64,000 bases of DNA from Macrotis lagotis (GCF_037893015.1 NC_133663.1:139136553-139200552), one strand, 5' to 3'. Shown: positions 22,163-34,265, counted from the stretch's first letter. The notes: generated by a model not told the origin, from the letters alone. Program-made: numbers and translations.

Positions 22163-22777
22163 TGTTGCAGAAGTTGGGGTGCTTGGGTGTTGCACAAGAA
22201 ATGCTAGGCAGAGAAAAATGTTATGCTAGCAGACAGTTAAATTTCTTCCTTTCTATGAAGAACTTTGCTAACAACAACAAAAAGACTATCTTGTATATAC
22301 TGAGAAATGTTATATTAGAAAAAATTATCTTGCACCATCACTGGAAAAGTTTGCTACTCTGTATCTCTCTGTGCTGACCTTTGGTTGATAAAGACCATCT
22401 TGGGTACTCTCTGTCTTTCCAGCTAGACAGACCATCTGACCCTGACACCAGGAGTATCTTACAGGGACAGGGAGGTAGAATACCACAAAGAATATTGAGA
22501 TAACAGTCTCTTACTCAAAATGAGTGAATTATCCTTGAGCATCCCGACCTAATCCATTAAACTATGCTTGTGCTGACCCCTATCCCTCCCAGTATATACA
22601 TCATGTTCTGTTTCCCTATATAAGCCAGAGCATATCCCCCTATTAGCTGCTTGTCCCTTAAAGATCAGCCTGCTTGCAATAACCTTGCAGCAAGCAGCAT
22701 AATAAAACTCCTATGTACTTCATATCTCTGAGTCTTTGGTGAATTCATTCACCCCTGAGTTGAACTTCACTTCATCA
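22163..22777 (+). mobile_element. Solo LTR of an endogenous retrovirus
   Basis: About 615 bp starting TG and ending CA. It has a TATA box (tatataa at 22617-22623), a polyadenylation signal (aataaa at 22701-22706), and an R/U5-like end with 'gagtctttggtgaattcatt', as in gammaretrovirus-like LTRs. 'gatat' lies just before it (22158-22162) and again 2 bp after the CA (22780-22784), a probable but imperfect TSD. No internal gag/pol/env sequence adjoins it, so it is a solo LTR left by recombination. It interrupts a MIR. The 115-codon frame 22030-22377 crosses its left end and is not a gene. An LTR can act as a promoter on the plus strand; activity is unknown. Confidence 0.78.
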
Positions 22778-22931
22778 GGGATATGTGGCAGAAATGGAGT
22801 AGATAATCTCTATGGTATATGTTTTCACTGACTTTACTTCATTGAATTTAAGTGAAGGAAGAATGAGAAATAGTCTAATGTAGTGAAAGAATACTATATT
22901 TGGTTTAAGATAGCCTGGATCCAAATCATTT

Positions 22932-23099
22932 GTCCCTAATTTCTTTTTTAGGTTTTTCAAGGGAAATGGGGTTAAGTGGCTTGCCCAAGGTCACACAGCT
23001 AGGTAATCTTAAGTGTCTGAGACTGGATTTGAACCCAGGTACTTCTGACTCCAGGGCCAGTGCTTTATCCACTGCATCACCTTGCCACCCCGTCCCTAA
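22932..23099 (-). mobile_element. WSINE1-like SINE with short TSD
   Basis: Antisense SINE (about 22942-23091): 'aaatggggttaagtggcttg', 'tttgaacccaggtacttc', 'tttatccactgcatcacc'. TSD gtccctaa at 22932-22939 and 23092-23099. It splits an older MIR whose right half follows. Confidence 0.92.
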
Positions 23100-23215
23100 A
23101 TTTTTAAAGGATTTTGGACAAGTCATTTAAACTCTTTGGGTCTCAATTTCCTAATTTATAAAATAAAGGAACTAGATTAGGCTAGATGATTTATGAAGTC
23201 CTTTTCTAGAATCAT
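23100..23215 (+). repeat. MIR-type SINE, right part
   Basis: 'ttttggacaagtcatttaa', 'ctctttgggtctcaatttcc', 'taatttataaaataaagg', 'gattaggctagatgattta': a CORE-SINE interrupted on its left by the SINE at 22942-23091. Confidence 0.8.
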
Positions 23216-23469
23216 TCTAGAATAATAAAAGAAAATATTTCAAAAGTAAATTTAGGGATAGAGGAGAGGTAATTCTGGATTAGAATCAAATGTCTATGAA
23301 ACGCTGTCCTTAGGCTTTGCACACCCACACATAAGATGTAAGGCATTTCTTGTCTTTACTTCTAGTCCATGAGAAGGGCAGCTTGGATTTTTGCAGGAGG
23401 AGAAATCTATTTTTTATAAATAAGGAACTCAATCTTAGTTCTGTCTTAACTTCAGAGTTTAGAGGTTGG

Positions 23470-24076
23470 TTGGCTTATTCTTGTCTTTCATTTTTGAAGA
23501 AACCCAAAATGACATCATTATGTTGGAGACAAATTACAATGTGTCCTACTGTGGCTGAACAGACTGGAATGAGCCTGGAATACTCTACCATAGGTTAGGA
23601 ACAAATGCCCTTATGAACACTTGAGATGGATTCCCTAAATTTGTCTATCTCATATTCTCATGCTCTAATTCTACCTTGCTCATATAGCACAGCAGCTTCT
23701 CTGATGAGGGCACACCATGCTGGGTAGTCTTGTGTCAGTGTCTCCCATGCTGCATAATCAATTCCAAAGTTCCTAAAAGAGACCCAGAGAGTGTCCTTGT
23801 ATCAATTTTTCTGAGCTCCCTGTGAGTGCTTGCCCTGTGTAAGTTCTCCATAAAATAGTCTTTTTAGAAACATATGTATGACATTTGAACAATGTGGGCA
23901 ACCCATCATAATTGTGCTCTTGTAGTGACAGTTGAATACTTTGCAGTTTAGCCTGAGAAAAGACCTCAGTATCTAGTATATTATCCTGTCAGATGATCTT
24001 CAAAACTTTCGCAGAATAATTCAAATAGGAGCAATTTAGTTTCCTGACATAGTGCTGGTATACTGTCCAGGTTTTG
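23470..24076 (-). pseudogene. RTE-clade LINE, left fragment
   Basis: Antisense marsupial RTE (BovB-related) LINE: 'aaacccaaaatgacatcatt', 'tgtcctactgtggctgaac', 'gagggcacaccatgctggg', 'caattccaaagttcct', 'cttgccctgtgtaagttctc', 'ctggtatactgtccagg'. It encodes the C-terminal side of the reverse transcriptase polyprotein; frames are broken. The sequence expected next in the family appears only at 26243, after a 2.2-kb insert. Confidence 0.82.
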
Positions 24077-26242
24077 TTAAAGCCAGGAATTAATATGTGA
24101 TTGTTTTGAAGAGATAATAAGGGAAATATCAGAAATTATGACCCCCTTCTAGGATGGACCTGTGGATTCATGCATAATATAATGATGGAAATATTATTTT
24201 GTCAAATTTAATAACTCATGTTTTAATCGACTTAACTACCTGGTTGTTCTTACTATTGTTTTATTGTAATGGAATTAATAACACATGTAAGAAATTTAAT
24301 GCCACCTAAGATGTTATAATGGTTTTAAAGAATTTTGAAAGTAATAATTCATATTTTGAAGATAGCTAGTAGTTAAACAAGTTTACTAATAGAATTTTCT
24401 ATCTATGTATGTAAACTGGAACTAAACTGTGATTGTTTGCTTTGAGGAAAAGCAGGTAACATGAAGAAGATAAAGTAATGGTGATTAATTGAGATTTTTC
24501 TGTGGCAATCTCTAGCTAATTGTTATGTGAGTAGTGTGTATATGATGATCAATTGCCTAGCCAAAGGAGATGTTTAGTTATTTAAACATAGTTAATAACT
24601 AAATGGGTTCATTACAAAAAGTAGCTTTTGTAAAAAATGTTCTAAATATGAATTAGGGTTATTGCATTTTTACATCTCAAAATCTGTTTATTACATTTCA
24701 TTTATAGCGCTGTCCTTAGATACATTGAGCAACAATTGAATGATAATTTTTCCTTGGATCTCTTATACAAAATTACAGCTTGGCACACTCTTGATTCTCC
24801 TCAACACTCAAGCCACCTGAAGTTCTGGTTAAAGGTAATTGCTATATTATAATGTATTGATAATTGATCCGTCTGCTATCAGGTAAAATGTTAAAATAGA
24901 AAGACAACAACATGCCAATGAAACCATTAGATCTATGACGTCTGATGTTAAATACTACAGATGGAGTGAGTGGCCTATGAGAAAATGTTCTCACACTCTG
25001 GTAAGATATGATTTTTTTAAAGGAAGCACTAAACTGGCAGATATGGAACTTGACTTATTGGGAAAGAGTGGTCTGGAACCTCTGCCTGTAAAGGACATCT
25101 AATTCATAAGGGAACATGTCCTTGTGTTCCTCTCTGCTCTGTAAGAACCAATTGCCATGATCATTCCCAGCTGCATCATAATTAAATATGAGAGTGAGCC
25201 ATTGGATCTCTATCTTTTAAATCTTAAATAATTGGCAAGTATTTTGCCTTGCCCTTTTAACATAAGATGTGACTTTTTATCTAAAGTTCCCTTAAGGAAA
25301 AGGGAAAAGAAATATCAGTGTGGTTGTTTATATCAGGATCATGTCTATTGGTTTAATTTTTAAATGCTTTAAAGGAGAGATCCATTCTTCATCTAGAATT
25401 TTTTGTTCATTCTAAACATGGACAAAGCTAAAAATAGAAAATTAATTTTTGGACATGTGCAGTTTTAAAATGCTTATTCAGTACATTTGTTTATGCTATT
25501 TTTGAGCTTTTGATTAAAACTTAATGTGGTATCCATTAACAAACCTGTGTTATATTGGAACCCATGTTCTTATAAAAGGTATTTTGATACTGGCATAGGA
25601 TCATAAAGTAAAATCCTTGCTCTTTATAGACCTTCTTGTTTTGCCTAATTAATAGACCTCTGCTAAATAGCTCTCTCTGTAAAAATATCTCTCTGGATTT
25701 TACTTGATCATTTTTTCCCTTGAGTTTCACTTCTCTAGCTGCATATCTCCAAAACCAACCTCTTCAGGATGCCAGTCAGCTGTGCCAGTCAGTTATTTCC
25801 TGTTCCCTGCCTCAGTGAGGTTCTCACTACAATGTATTAGTTCCAAATTCATGGAAATGATGTAGAGAATTATGTATGTAGCAGAAACAGAATCTGTGAT
25901 CTTAGATGCTATTAAACCTTGTTAAATGGGTAGAGGTTTCCCACTCTTGACATCCTACCTCCTTTGGACATTGTTGTATCTTGTTCCTTTTCTCTTAACT
26001 GTGCCCTGGATACTGGTGCCACCTTGGGACAGGAGGGACCAGTACATGACTTGCCTTTAGGGGATACCTGGTCCAAGTTGTAAGACCACTTCCCAAGGAT
26101 TACCTACCATAGAGGGATATAACAGGAAATACCACCCCTTCAAGCTTCTTGCTTCTTCTGGGCTCCCATTCAGAGGAACAGGGCTTTCTCTGGCTCATGG
26201 AGGACTGTGGATCTCACAATGTGGCCTGTTTAAACAAAACCA
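24077..26242. other. 2.2-kb insert splitting the RTE
   Basis: Sequence between two collinear RTE pieces. None of it matches a repeat family I recognise. The edges read 'ggttttgttaaagcc' (from 24071) and, inverted, 'gtttaaacaaaacc' (to about 26244), a short inverted similarity that may be chance because it contains a self-complementary core. There is no A-tail and no clear TSD. It holds the exon-like segment 24708-24834 and a GC-richer stretch (25930-26220). Confidence 0.4.
24708..24834 (+). CDS. Candidate internal exon, gene unidentified
   Basis: 127-bp segment preceded by a pyrimidine-biased tract and AG ('ttacatttcatttatag') and followed by AAAG|GTAATT, a good donor. After one leading base, 42 codons are open to the donor, so the exon would be phase 2 in, phase 0 out. 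The predicted peptide has normal globular composition: it starts AVLRYIEQQLNDNF, has a LDLLYKITAWHTL core and ends HLKFWLK, with two Trp. I do not recognise the protein. Against it: it lies inside an insert that splits an RTE, no partner exon was found, and its length is short enough to be open by chance. If real it is an exon of a large-intron gene, or a copied exon. Confidence 0.3.
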
Positions 26243-26715
26243 TACAATGAGATCAGGACAATGACTCTATAGACTTTCAGTTTAGCAGTCAGACTAATAG
26301 TTCTTTTTTTTCCCCACACCTTTTTTCTGAGCCTCCCAAGCAGTTAGCTCTGGCAATGCATGTGCCAATCTCATTATCAATATTTACCTTCTTGGAAAGT
26401 ATACTACCTAAATAAGTGATTACTTACTTATCCACAGGATTCAGAACTTCTCCATTTGCTCCACATTTGAATGGTGTGGTATTGACTGGTGGAGTACCTA
26501 GGTTTTCTTGGTGTTGATAGTTGGACTCAAATTAGCATAAACTGTAGAGCATTAATCCATACTTTGTTGCATCTCAGCCTCAGAGTTTGCATTGAGTACA
26601 CAATCATCTTCAAACAGAGGATCATGCAACACTCCCTTCCCTTCGGTCCTGGCTTGAAGTGTTTTCAAGTTGAAGAATTTACCATCAGAATATTTGAGAT
26701 AGGAGTTGAACAAAC
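26243..26715 (-). pseudogene. RTE-clade LINE, right fragment
   Basis: Continues the RTE of 23470-24076: 'atagactttcagtttagcag', 'ctgagcctcccaagcag', 'ctcattatcaatatttacc', 'cagaacttctccatttgctc', 'tccatactttgttgcatctc', 'ttgaagaatttaccatcag'. Broken frames. Collinearity across 24076/26243 is what identifies the intervening insert. Confidence 0.82.
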
Positions 26716-27755
26716 ATCAAACCATTAAATGCTAAATCCTCATCTCTGACTTCAGAAGTTGAAAATAGTTTGTAATAAAGCTTAGTCCTGGTTAGTGCAA
26801 ATAATTAATTCCCTGAAGTGATTGTATGTATTTGAATTTGCATTTCTCAATGTTATAATTATGCAAACTATGGCAATTAGTTTCAATCCAATGGAATTAT
26901 GGAGAGTGAATTTGAATAATGTGACCATTTCAGGTTATTGATTATTCACACTGATCAAGACTTAATTTACAGTATAAGCTGCCCTGATCTATGTGTATAG
27001 TAAATGAATATAGTTTGCAAGATTTTAAGATCTTTATTTAAAGTAGTAGAGGTCAAGAAGGAGAATAAAGGGTACAACATTCTGTATCCAGATATTTTAT
27101 GACCCAGGTCAAAGACAAAAAATACATTTTGTGATTCATGCTTTAAAAGTTCAGACTCATTAGGTAGCAATATACTTTTTGGATATAAAGAACATGGACT
27201 CTTTAATATGAGCGGTTCAACTGCTTAATTTTATTTACTGCTCTACTACTAGCTGACACTGACCTAGTACTTTAAAAGTTCTGAAAAACATTTTTTCACA
27301 GTACCCTTTGAGAAAAGGAGTAAAGGTGCTATTTTTCTTATCTGAAGATGAAAAATCTAAAATTTAGAGAGGTCAGGTGATTTATTTAAGTTCATAGAGC
27401 TAAATGTAGATCTTCATAATCCAATGGTCTTTCAATTTATCCCTGCTATTTCCCTAAAGTACTAGTTCTCTGAATAGGATAAAAGGAAATAATCACCATC
27501 ATCATCAGGATTTTAACTCATTTCTCCCAAGATAACTTTGTAAATTAGTTCTTTTCATTTTCATCTGGACAAAAGCTACCTAGAACCATACATTATCTTT
27601 ATAACATTATAATAAACTTGATGGGGAAAAAACTCATACATTTTCTGTTTTATATGTATCAGACATAAATACAAATGGGTCAGATACAAATGCAAAAAAA
27701 CCCCCAACAATTCCTTCAAAGAATGGAATTTTTAATAGGAGAGGAAAATAATAAA
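26716..27755. other. AT-rich region with MIR remnant
   Basis: About 27280-27450 is a minus-strand MIR relic ('tctgaagatgaaaaatctaa', 'gtcaggtgatttatttaag'). The rest is unclassified. Confidence 0.4.
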
Positions 27756-28493
27756 CCATATTTCCCCATGTATGAGATGCATCTTTTTTCAAAACATTTG
27801 GGGTCTAAAACTTGTGAGTGTCTTATACAGTGGTTGTAGACTTTTTTTTACTTGTATTTTCCACTTTTTCATGCTTGTCTTTGCATTCTTTGTTTTGCAT
27901 TTGTTACTGGTATATTAGGTCACATTTTGCCACATTTTGCCCAGAAATGGCTCAGAAAAAAATTTTTGTACAGAGCTGAATTCAAGTTAAAAGTGATCCA
28001 GTTTGTAAAAGTGAATGGAAATTGTGCTGTCAAATGTCAGTCTGGTCCTCCTCTGACTGAGAAAATAATCTGAGACTGGCTACCAGAAGAAGAAACCCTT
28101 CTGAAAATGCCACAGCAGAAGGCTGTAAGAGGTGAGTCAGCAAAATGGCCTGATTTAGAGAGATAACTGAAGATATAGATTGAAGAACAAAGGGCCATGG
28201 GAATTCCTGTGTCCACAAAGATGGTTCATCAGTAGGCCAGAAGAATTACTGAAGAAAAAGAAGTTATTGATGTCAAAAGATGATGCAATGGCTGCTTCAG
28301 ATTCTAATTCATGAAACAGAATGAACTAAGAATGCATTCACACACATCTTTCCAAAAGTTGACTGAAAGCTATGAGCAGAAGGTCCTTGAATTTCATGAT
28401 GAATAAAACTTGAGTTCAATAACTTGTTGTAATACATTTTTTCAAAATTTTGAGCCCCAAATTAAGGTGCATCTTATACAGGGGGAAATACAG
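27756..28493 (+). pseudogene. pogo/Tigger-like DNA transposon remnant
   Basis: Terminal inverted repeats: left 'atatttccccatgtatgaga', right (read in reverse) 'gtatttccccctgtataaga', with TA directly after the right end. Inside, decayed transposase reading on the plus strand shows 'AEFKLKVIQFVKVNGNCAV' (27975-28035), typical of the N-terminal CENP-B/psq-like DNA-binding domain, then after a gap 'SAKWPDLER' and 'QRAMGIPVST', typical of the second helix-turn-helix. It ends soon after 'YEQKVLEFHDE', so the DDE catalytic region is deleted: an internally deleted, non-autonomous copy of about 740 bp. Several in-frame stops. Confidence 0.75.
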
Positions 28494-29920
28494 TAAATCG
28501 ATGGGGGCTTCTCACCAAGAAGTGTTGTGATTTAGAAAATCACAAAAAATCACAAAGTGGTAATAGAGAAAAGACTTGCGTTCCATTTCTAAGAATATTA
28601 TTACTGATTTTATTAACTGTAGCTAGAAAGAATTGGAGGGGGTCAGTGAATTGAAGATTGAGGAGTTACATGACCGGAAGATAAATGCAGTGTAATTGGT
28701 ACATCTAGTCCTGGCTAGTTATAGATATTCAGGAGAATAAAAAAGAATGGGACAAAATTAGAAACAGAGTAGAGCTTGGTGAGAAGATCATGGCCAGAAG
28801 ATAGACTGAATACATATATCATTAACTTTAAACAAATATTTTCTCAGTAATTGCAACTAAAGATCAATATAAGTGATCTCTTCAGATGGAGTTCATTAGT
28901 ATTTATTAGTTTTATGGATTTGATTTTAACAGGTTGATATGCACAATCGTCAAAACTTCACTTCTGTTAAAGTGATTTATTTAATTATTTATTAAGAGCT
29001 TACATACAGGAGAATACAGCATGCATTTAACTAAACACACCATGTTTATAAAACAATTCCAAATACATTTCAAGACAATGTGCTAATAACAGCAATAATA
29101 AAAAATGGCCTACTGTAAAGTAAAACTTTAAAGGCTAAAATGCCAACTGTGTATGTTCAGTGTGGGGGGGGGGTGACAAGAATTACTCAGAATTTTGGTC
29201 AAACAACTGATCTTGGATCTCAATAAGTTTATGCTTAAATTGGTATCCACCTCTACTTTAACCTTTGCCTCTCATCTAGCTAGCCTAGACATGAATTTTT
29301 TTTTTTTAAACCAACTGTCTGGAAAATGTTCAGATAAAATATGAGCCATTGTTCCTAAAATCTCCCTTGGCAATTTTCTCTTTATTTTATAGCCTCAAAC
29401 AAGTAAAAGAATGTATTTGAATTAATGTTTTTAGTACAAGAAATAACTGGATTTTTTTTCATCTGAAAATATGACATTTGCTTTGAGCAAATTTTGTCCT
29501 AGATATGTAAAAATTTCATCCTTATAAATAATATATGTAGGAAAAATCATCCTGTGTGCAATTGTGTTCATTTATTTTAATCTTTTACATTCATTGTCTT
29601 ACTTAATCTGATATTTTAGATATACTAAGTCAAAATGAAGATAATATTGCACAATAAAAGTTGCACAATAAAATGTGACATTTTCATAAAATATGAATAG
29701 AAATTTATCTGACCTTTAATTCCTAAAAAATGATTAATCATTGGCATTATTTGGAAGTTTTTTCAAAAACTTTCATATATCATTTTCTTTAGAACTGGGT
29801 AGAAATATTAAAAAACAGATATTTGTACTTTTTAAAACACTTATATGTTCATATATGTTTGTGGTGTTCAAAAATATCAGACACAATTTTGAAAACCTTA
29901 CTTTCCTTTTGTACTTCCCT
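28494..29920. other. Unique AT-rich sequence
   Basis: About 1.4 kb with no recognised repeat or gene; contains a G10 run near 29164. Confidence 0.3.
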
Positions 29921-29924
29921 GACA

Positions 29925-30052
29925 TATTCATTTGAATAAAAGCTCTTTGTGAGTAAGCAGGCTTATGCCTTGTCTTTGTATTCATAGCACCTATCATTGC
30001 GTCTGATATTTAGGAGAGGCTTAATAGATACCTGTCAATTGATTGATTGATG
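29925..30052 (+). repeat. L2-like LINE 3' end
   Basis: 'aataaaagctctttgtgag', 'gccttgtctttgtattcata', 'gcacctatcattgcgtctg', ending in TTGA-type repeats ('aattgattgattga'), the classic L2 terminus. Confidence 0.75.
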
Positions 30053-30269
30053 ACCTTCTGCTTGATGTCACAGAGATGTTCTGGGACCGAAGAGCAATAA
30101 CTTTTTGTTTTTTGCTCCTTAATGTTTTTTTGCACCAATCTAAAATGACTTGTTATTTTCTGAAAGTGAGATCCATAAATGACATTGACATACTCACTAA
30201 TCATGAGGCAGAAAGCAAAGAGGGTACATTGTTGGATAGAGTCTATCAGCCTGTGTTCATAGTCCATCT

Positions 30270-30455
30270 CAGATAATTTACTAGTTATATCAACCTTGGC
30301 AAACCTATTAGTAGATCTCTCAGGCTAAATTTACTAACCTTTAAAATGGGAATAACTATAATACACAGTTCACAGTACTTTTTTGTAAGGATCAAAATTG
30401 ATAAGGTATTCAAAGCACTTTGTAAACCAAAAGATTGTCTGTTATGTTATTTTTA
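30270..30455 (+). repeat. MIR
   Basis: 'caaccttggcaaacctatt', 'ctaacctttaaaatggg', 'aataactataatacac', 'aagcactttgtaaacc', then 'attatttat': a MIR in sense including its 3' core. Confidence 0.75.
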
Positions 30456-30599
30456 TTATTTATATATATATATATATCATATATTCTGATTGACTATAAA
30501 CATATGAAACTATCACACAACTTCAACTTCTATATGTTTGAAATACTATAAGATCAGATTCTTTCTTTCTCTTTGTTTCTGGATGGTTTAAATCTCACT

Positions 30600-30905
30600 T
30601 TTACTTCCTTTATTTTTGTTTTAATTTTCATTCATTTGTATATGCATATTTCCAAGTTACAAAATTTCCCTCCACCCTTCTTTCCCATTTCCCTCCCCTC
30701 TCAGTAGAGAACAGTCAGCTTAGCATTTTACATACATATTTTGTTAACAAATATTTACAAAGTAGTAATTTTTGGCATGAGGGATTAGGATTAAGGGAAA
30801 GAGAAACATAAGAGACAATTTTTATAAAGTGTTCATCAGATTCAGTAGGGTTTTTTTCCCCTGTGTGTTATGTAAGAGCACATTCATTCCTGTGGGAAAG
30901 AAGAA
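30600..30905 (-). mobile_element. L1 3' terminal fragment
   Basis: Antisense of the same L1 terminus seen at 50640-50780 and 54715-54838: 'tgtatatgcatatttccaag', 'ttacaaaatttccctccacc' and a C-rich complement of the G-rich 3'UTR tract. Confidence 0.7.
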
Positions 30906-30961
30906 AAATATATAAATAGAAAACTCAGATAACTTCCAACTTTGCATTAATAAGGTGGTCG

Positions 30962-31112
30962 GTGCAGCTAGGTGTCACAGTGGATAGAGCACCGGTCCTG
31001 TAGTCAGGAGGGCCTGAATTCAAATATGGCCTCAGACACTTAATAATTACCTAGCTGTTTGACCTTGGGCAAGTAACTTAATCACATTGCTTTAAGAAAT
31101 TAAAAAAAAAGA
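30962..31112 (+). mobile_element. WSINE1-like SINE
   Basis: 'gcagctaggtgtcacagtgg', 'agagcaccggtcctgtag', 'cctcagacacttaataatt', 'acctagctgtttgacc', with a short A-rich tail. Moderately diverged; no clear TSD. Confidence 0.9.
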
Positions 31113-31781
31113 AATAACGGTTCTTTAAAGAATGGGGTGGAGGGATTTTGTATGTTCCAGAAAGAGATATTGATTTAGAATCTGCAGTCTTACGTATAAG
31201 ACAATGCTCCAAGTCTTGCTAGCTCTGTTTTAGGAAGTTGACTTAAATTCTCTGAGGTTCAGTTTTCCTTTTGGTAAAAAAATGAATTATGATACTTTTA
31301 TGGAAATTAAAAAATCTTAAACTTTCTTCAGATGTAAAACCTAGTTTTCCAAATCAATATTCTGTTTATAAGGCTTTATGGAATGCCACAATCTCAGATC
31401 TCAGAATCAAAATTTCAGGACACTAAAAAGTCAGTGAAAAGATAAATGAAGCATGTAAGTGGGCTATAACATTACCAATGTCTATTTACGCCCCCCAAAA
31501 TTTGGTATAAGATTTCATCAAGATTTGTACGACCCCAAAAGGAAAGGGACCAGTCAAGTAGAAAGGAAATGAGAGCTTGGGTGCATGGTAGTATCCATCT
31601 AATGTTAAAGCAACCTAGACTGGGCATTATTGTTTTGTGTGAGCATGCATGATGAATCCCTTTGGAGTCTGGTGAAGATAATAATGTTATTAAATGTATA
31701 AAACTGAATTGCAAAGGAAATCACACATTTTGAAGTATTAATTAACAAAATATTTTCTAAAAACAGATTAATGTAGTAGAA

Positions 31782-31807
31782 GGTTCCTAACATTTTGGTT
31801 AGGAACC
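31782..31807. repeat. Short perfect inverted repeat
   Basis: ggttcctaac, 6-nt spacer, gttaggaacc: a 10-bp stem. It could be a transposon tip or chance; no partner found. Confidence 0.5.
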
Positions 31808-33646
31808 CTCCATGGTACATTTATGGAAAAACATAGGAAAAACTGACCACAACCACAATCACAATCTCAACAATAAAACTGAGAAAATGAAAAACTATAT
31901 ACGAATTAAGCAAGGATAATCCATACGGATTAGATCGTGGATCCATCAGAATATATAAAGGCACACATCATAAATTTTTTTAAAAATCTTTAATTATGAG
32001 GGGAAATGAGTGGTGGTGGTAATTAACAATGATGATGATGATGATGATGATGACGACGATTTTGCATTTTTCATTAGAGTTCAGCTTAATATTAGGTATT
32101 GGCAAAATTAATTATTCTGCTTTTATTCTTTTGTATTTAATGTTCTATTGTCAATTACACAGGTGGATAAAAGCACTGCTTTTTTTAGGTGAATAAATAT
32201 TTTGGATTTTAAGTTCAAATTCTGTATACTGCTGTTGAAAGCATCCTCCTGAAAATTCAAATAGCTGACAGAGTGATGAATATGCCATATACTTCATCCT
32301 GTGACCATAATTTCGATTTCTCCTGCTAGATTTTTACATTTTGAAAGGTCTTCATTGTAAATTGCTTGAAGATTATGATTACTTGGGGTGATAAAACTCA
32401 TCAAAATATTCTTAATTTTTTAAAATTAATCAATTATATTGTGAGATAATTGATCTAGACTTCCTTTATCAATTGATTTTCCTTCATCCAAGACAGTGAA
32501 ATCACAAAAGATAAAAACAAGGAAAGATTACAGTGAAAGGAATAAATCAGTTTCCACTTGCTATATATAATTACTTGATACAGAAAACCATACTAAAGAA
32601 ACATTATGTGCTGACTATGTAGAAAACTCTGTGTTAAGTACTGCAGATATAAATGTAAAAACAAAGTTGCCCTTACCCTTAAAGACCCTATATTTGTCTG
32701 GAAAATGGATAATTGGGGAAAAAATCCTGATAAAATAAAACCAAAGCCTCTGTTGGGAATCTTGTCCTCCCTTTCAAATGATTCCTTCTTTGAATTTTGG
32801 CTGGATTGTCTGCTTTCAGACCCTCAAAATTCTAATTACAAACTAACTGGTTTTACATAAGACTAAGGACATCAGGGCTTGCAATTGAAAGTCTTAAATT
32901 GACTGATTGATTAATTGATTCAGTTAGAGGTATCCAGTCCTAGTTCAGGTCTTATATTGACACCTTATATTGACTAGCTCACTTAAGGTAGAATCTAACA
33001 TAATGAAGGCATCAGTGAGGTAGGGATGATTTGCTTATTAACTTGAATGATTACCGTAATTAAAAATATACACCTTGTTAATGCAGAGTCCTAATATCTT
33101 CTGGTGATAATACTGTTTTTCTCTGCTGGGCTTTATGTCTCCAAACTCTCAAACGGATGCATTTTATCCACTTTCTGATGAGTGTTTTCATTGGTCTCAT
33201 GAACACTATATCCATTGGCTTTCAGTTTCTTCAGGTACATCTGCTACTCCATAGTCTATCTCCTGATGTGTGGTCCCTAGTAATTCTCAGCTAGATATAT
33301 ATTTTAAGTGTATAACCAAAAACTATAAGACCCCATAAAAATAAGATACCATAATAGTAGCTGATAATTGCTTGCAAACTGCCCTAGACTAGTATGAAAT
33401 ATCTTCTCTTGACTATTTTTTCTCATAGCATCATGTGAGATTGGAAAACTGTTTTTTTTAATATCTGTTAAATCACTTATTTTTTGGAATCTTGCCCCAT
33501 AACTCACTTAGCATTGTATCCCACATAAACTAAATGAGAATCCTATCAACTCCCATAATTCTAAGTGACATGAGAATTTAAAAAGAAAATAAAAGAATAT
33601 GGGTAAAATTTCCAGGACTATCAGTTGTTCATGTTCCATTTTCCAG

Positions 33647-33649
<3 letters not shown>

Positions 33650-33692
<43 letters not shown>

Positions 33693-33720
33693 TATATATA
33701 TACATATATATATATATATT
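33650..33720. repeat. (TC)n-(TA)n compound microsatellite
   Basis: TC run (to 33688) abutting TA run. It produces Arg-Glu and Tyr-Ile repeat frames on the minus strand that are not proteins. Confidence 0.93.
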
Positions 33721-34265
33721 ATGTTAGCCACTGTCTTATGAACTATTTGATGGCGAGAACAAACTTCTGTTTCTCTATATTTATATAAAACAGGACACAT
33801 CACATGACAGAAGGAAAGATAAATTATATCTTTTGTTTATTTGAGCATTTTGAACAATTCATTACAATGTAAATCAAGAAAATTCTTGAATATTTTACTC
33901 ATATCCCGAGATTATTTTTAGTCTTAAAATTTTAAATAACGGTTGATCACATCATTTTTCAAAATTGCTCATATAATTAACAATGAATGATCAGATCTAA
34001 AAATAAATATACATTGTTCTTGACCTAGTTACATTTAAGTGAAAATAATGGCTTCATTCCTGTTATGAATTCTATAGATTTCTGGATTAGTTATGACATT
34101 TAATATTATTTTTAAGACAAAAACCATATTGCAAGTCATTATATTTTTAAAAGCTGAGTCTAATAGACTTAAAAATAGAATAGTTATCATTTATGACATT
34201 TAATCTTTAAAATTACATCCAGTCTTTTGAATCAGTGCTGCAATTCTGATGTGAAAAAGATACTA

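Larger units (their letters stand above)
31113..34265. other. AT-rich unique region with simple repeats
   Basis: About 3.1 kb without a recognised gene or repeat family apart from a (GAT)n tract (32029-32060), the (TC)n/(TA)n tract at 33650-33720, and a perfect 10-bp hairpin at 31782-31807. Confidence 0.35.

Noticed and set aside
22030..22377. 115-codon plus-strand frame
   Set aside because: Crosses a MIR and the start of a solo LTR; no coding motif.
24958..25001. Possible second exon before 'ggtaagatatg'
   Set aside because: The phase required by the first candidate exon gives an early stop, and the acceptor is weak.
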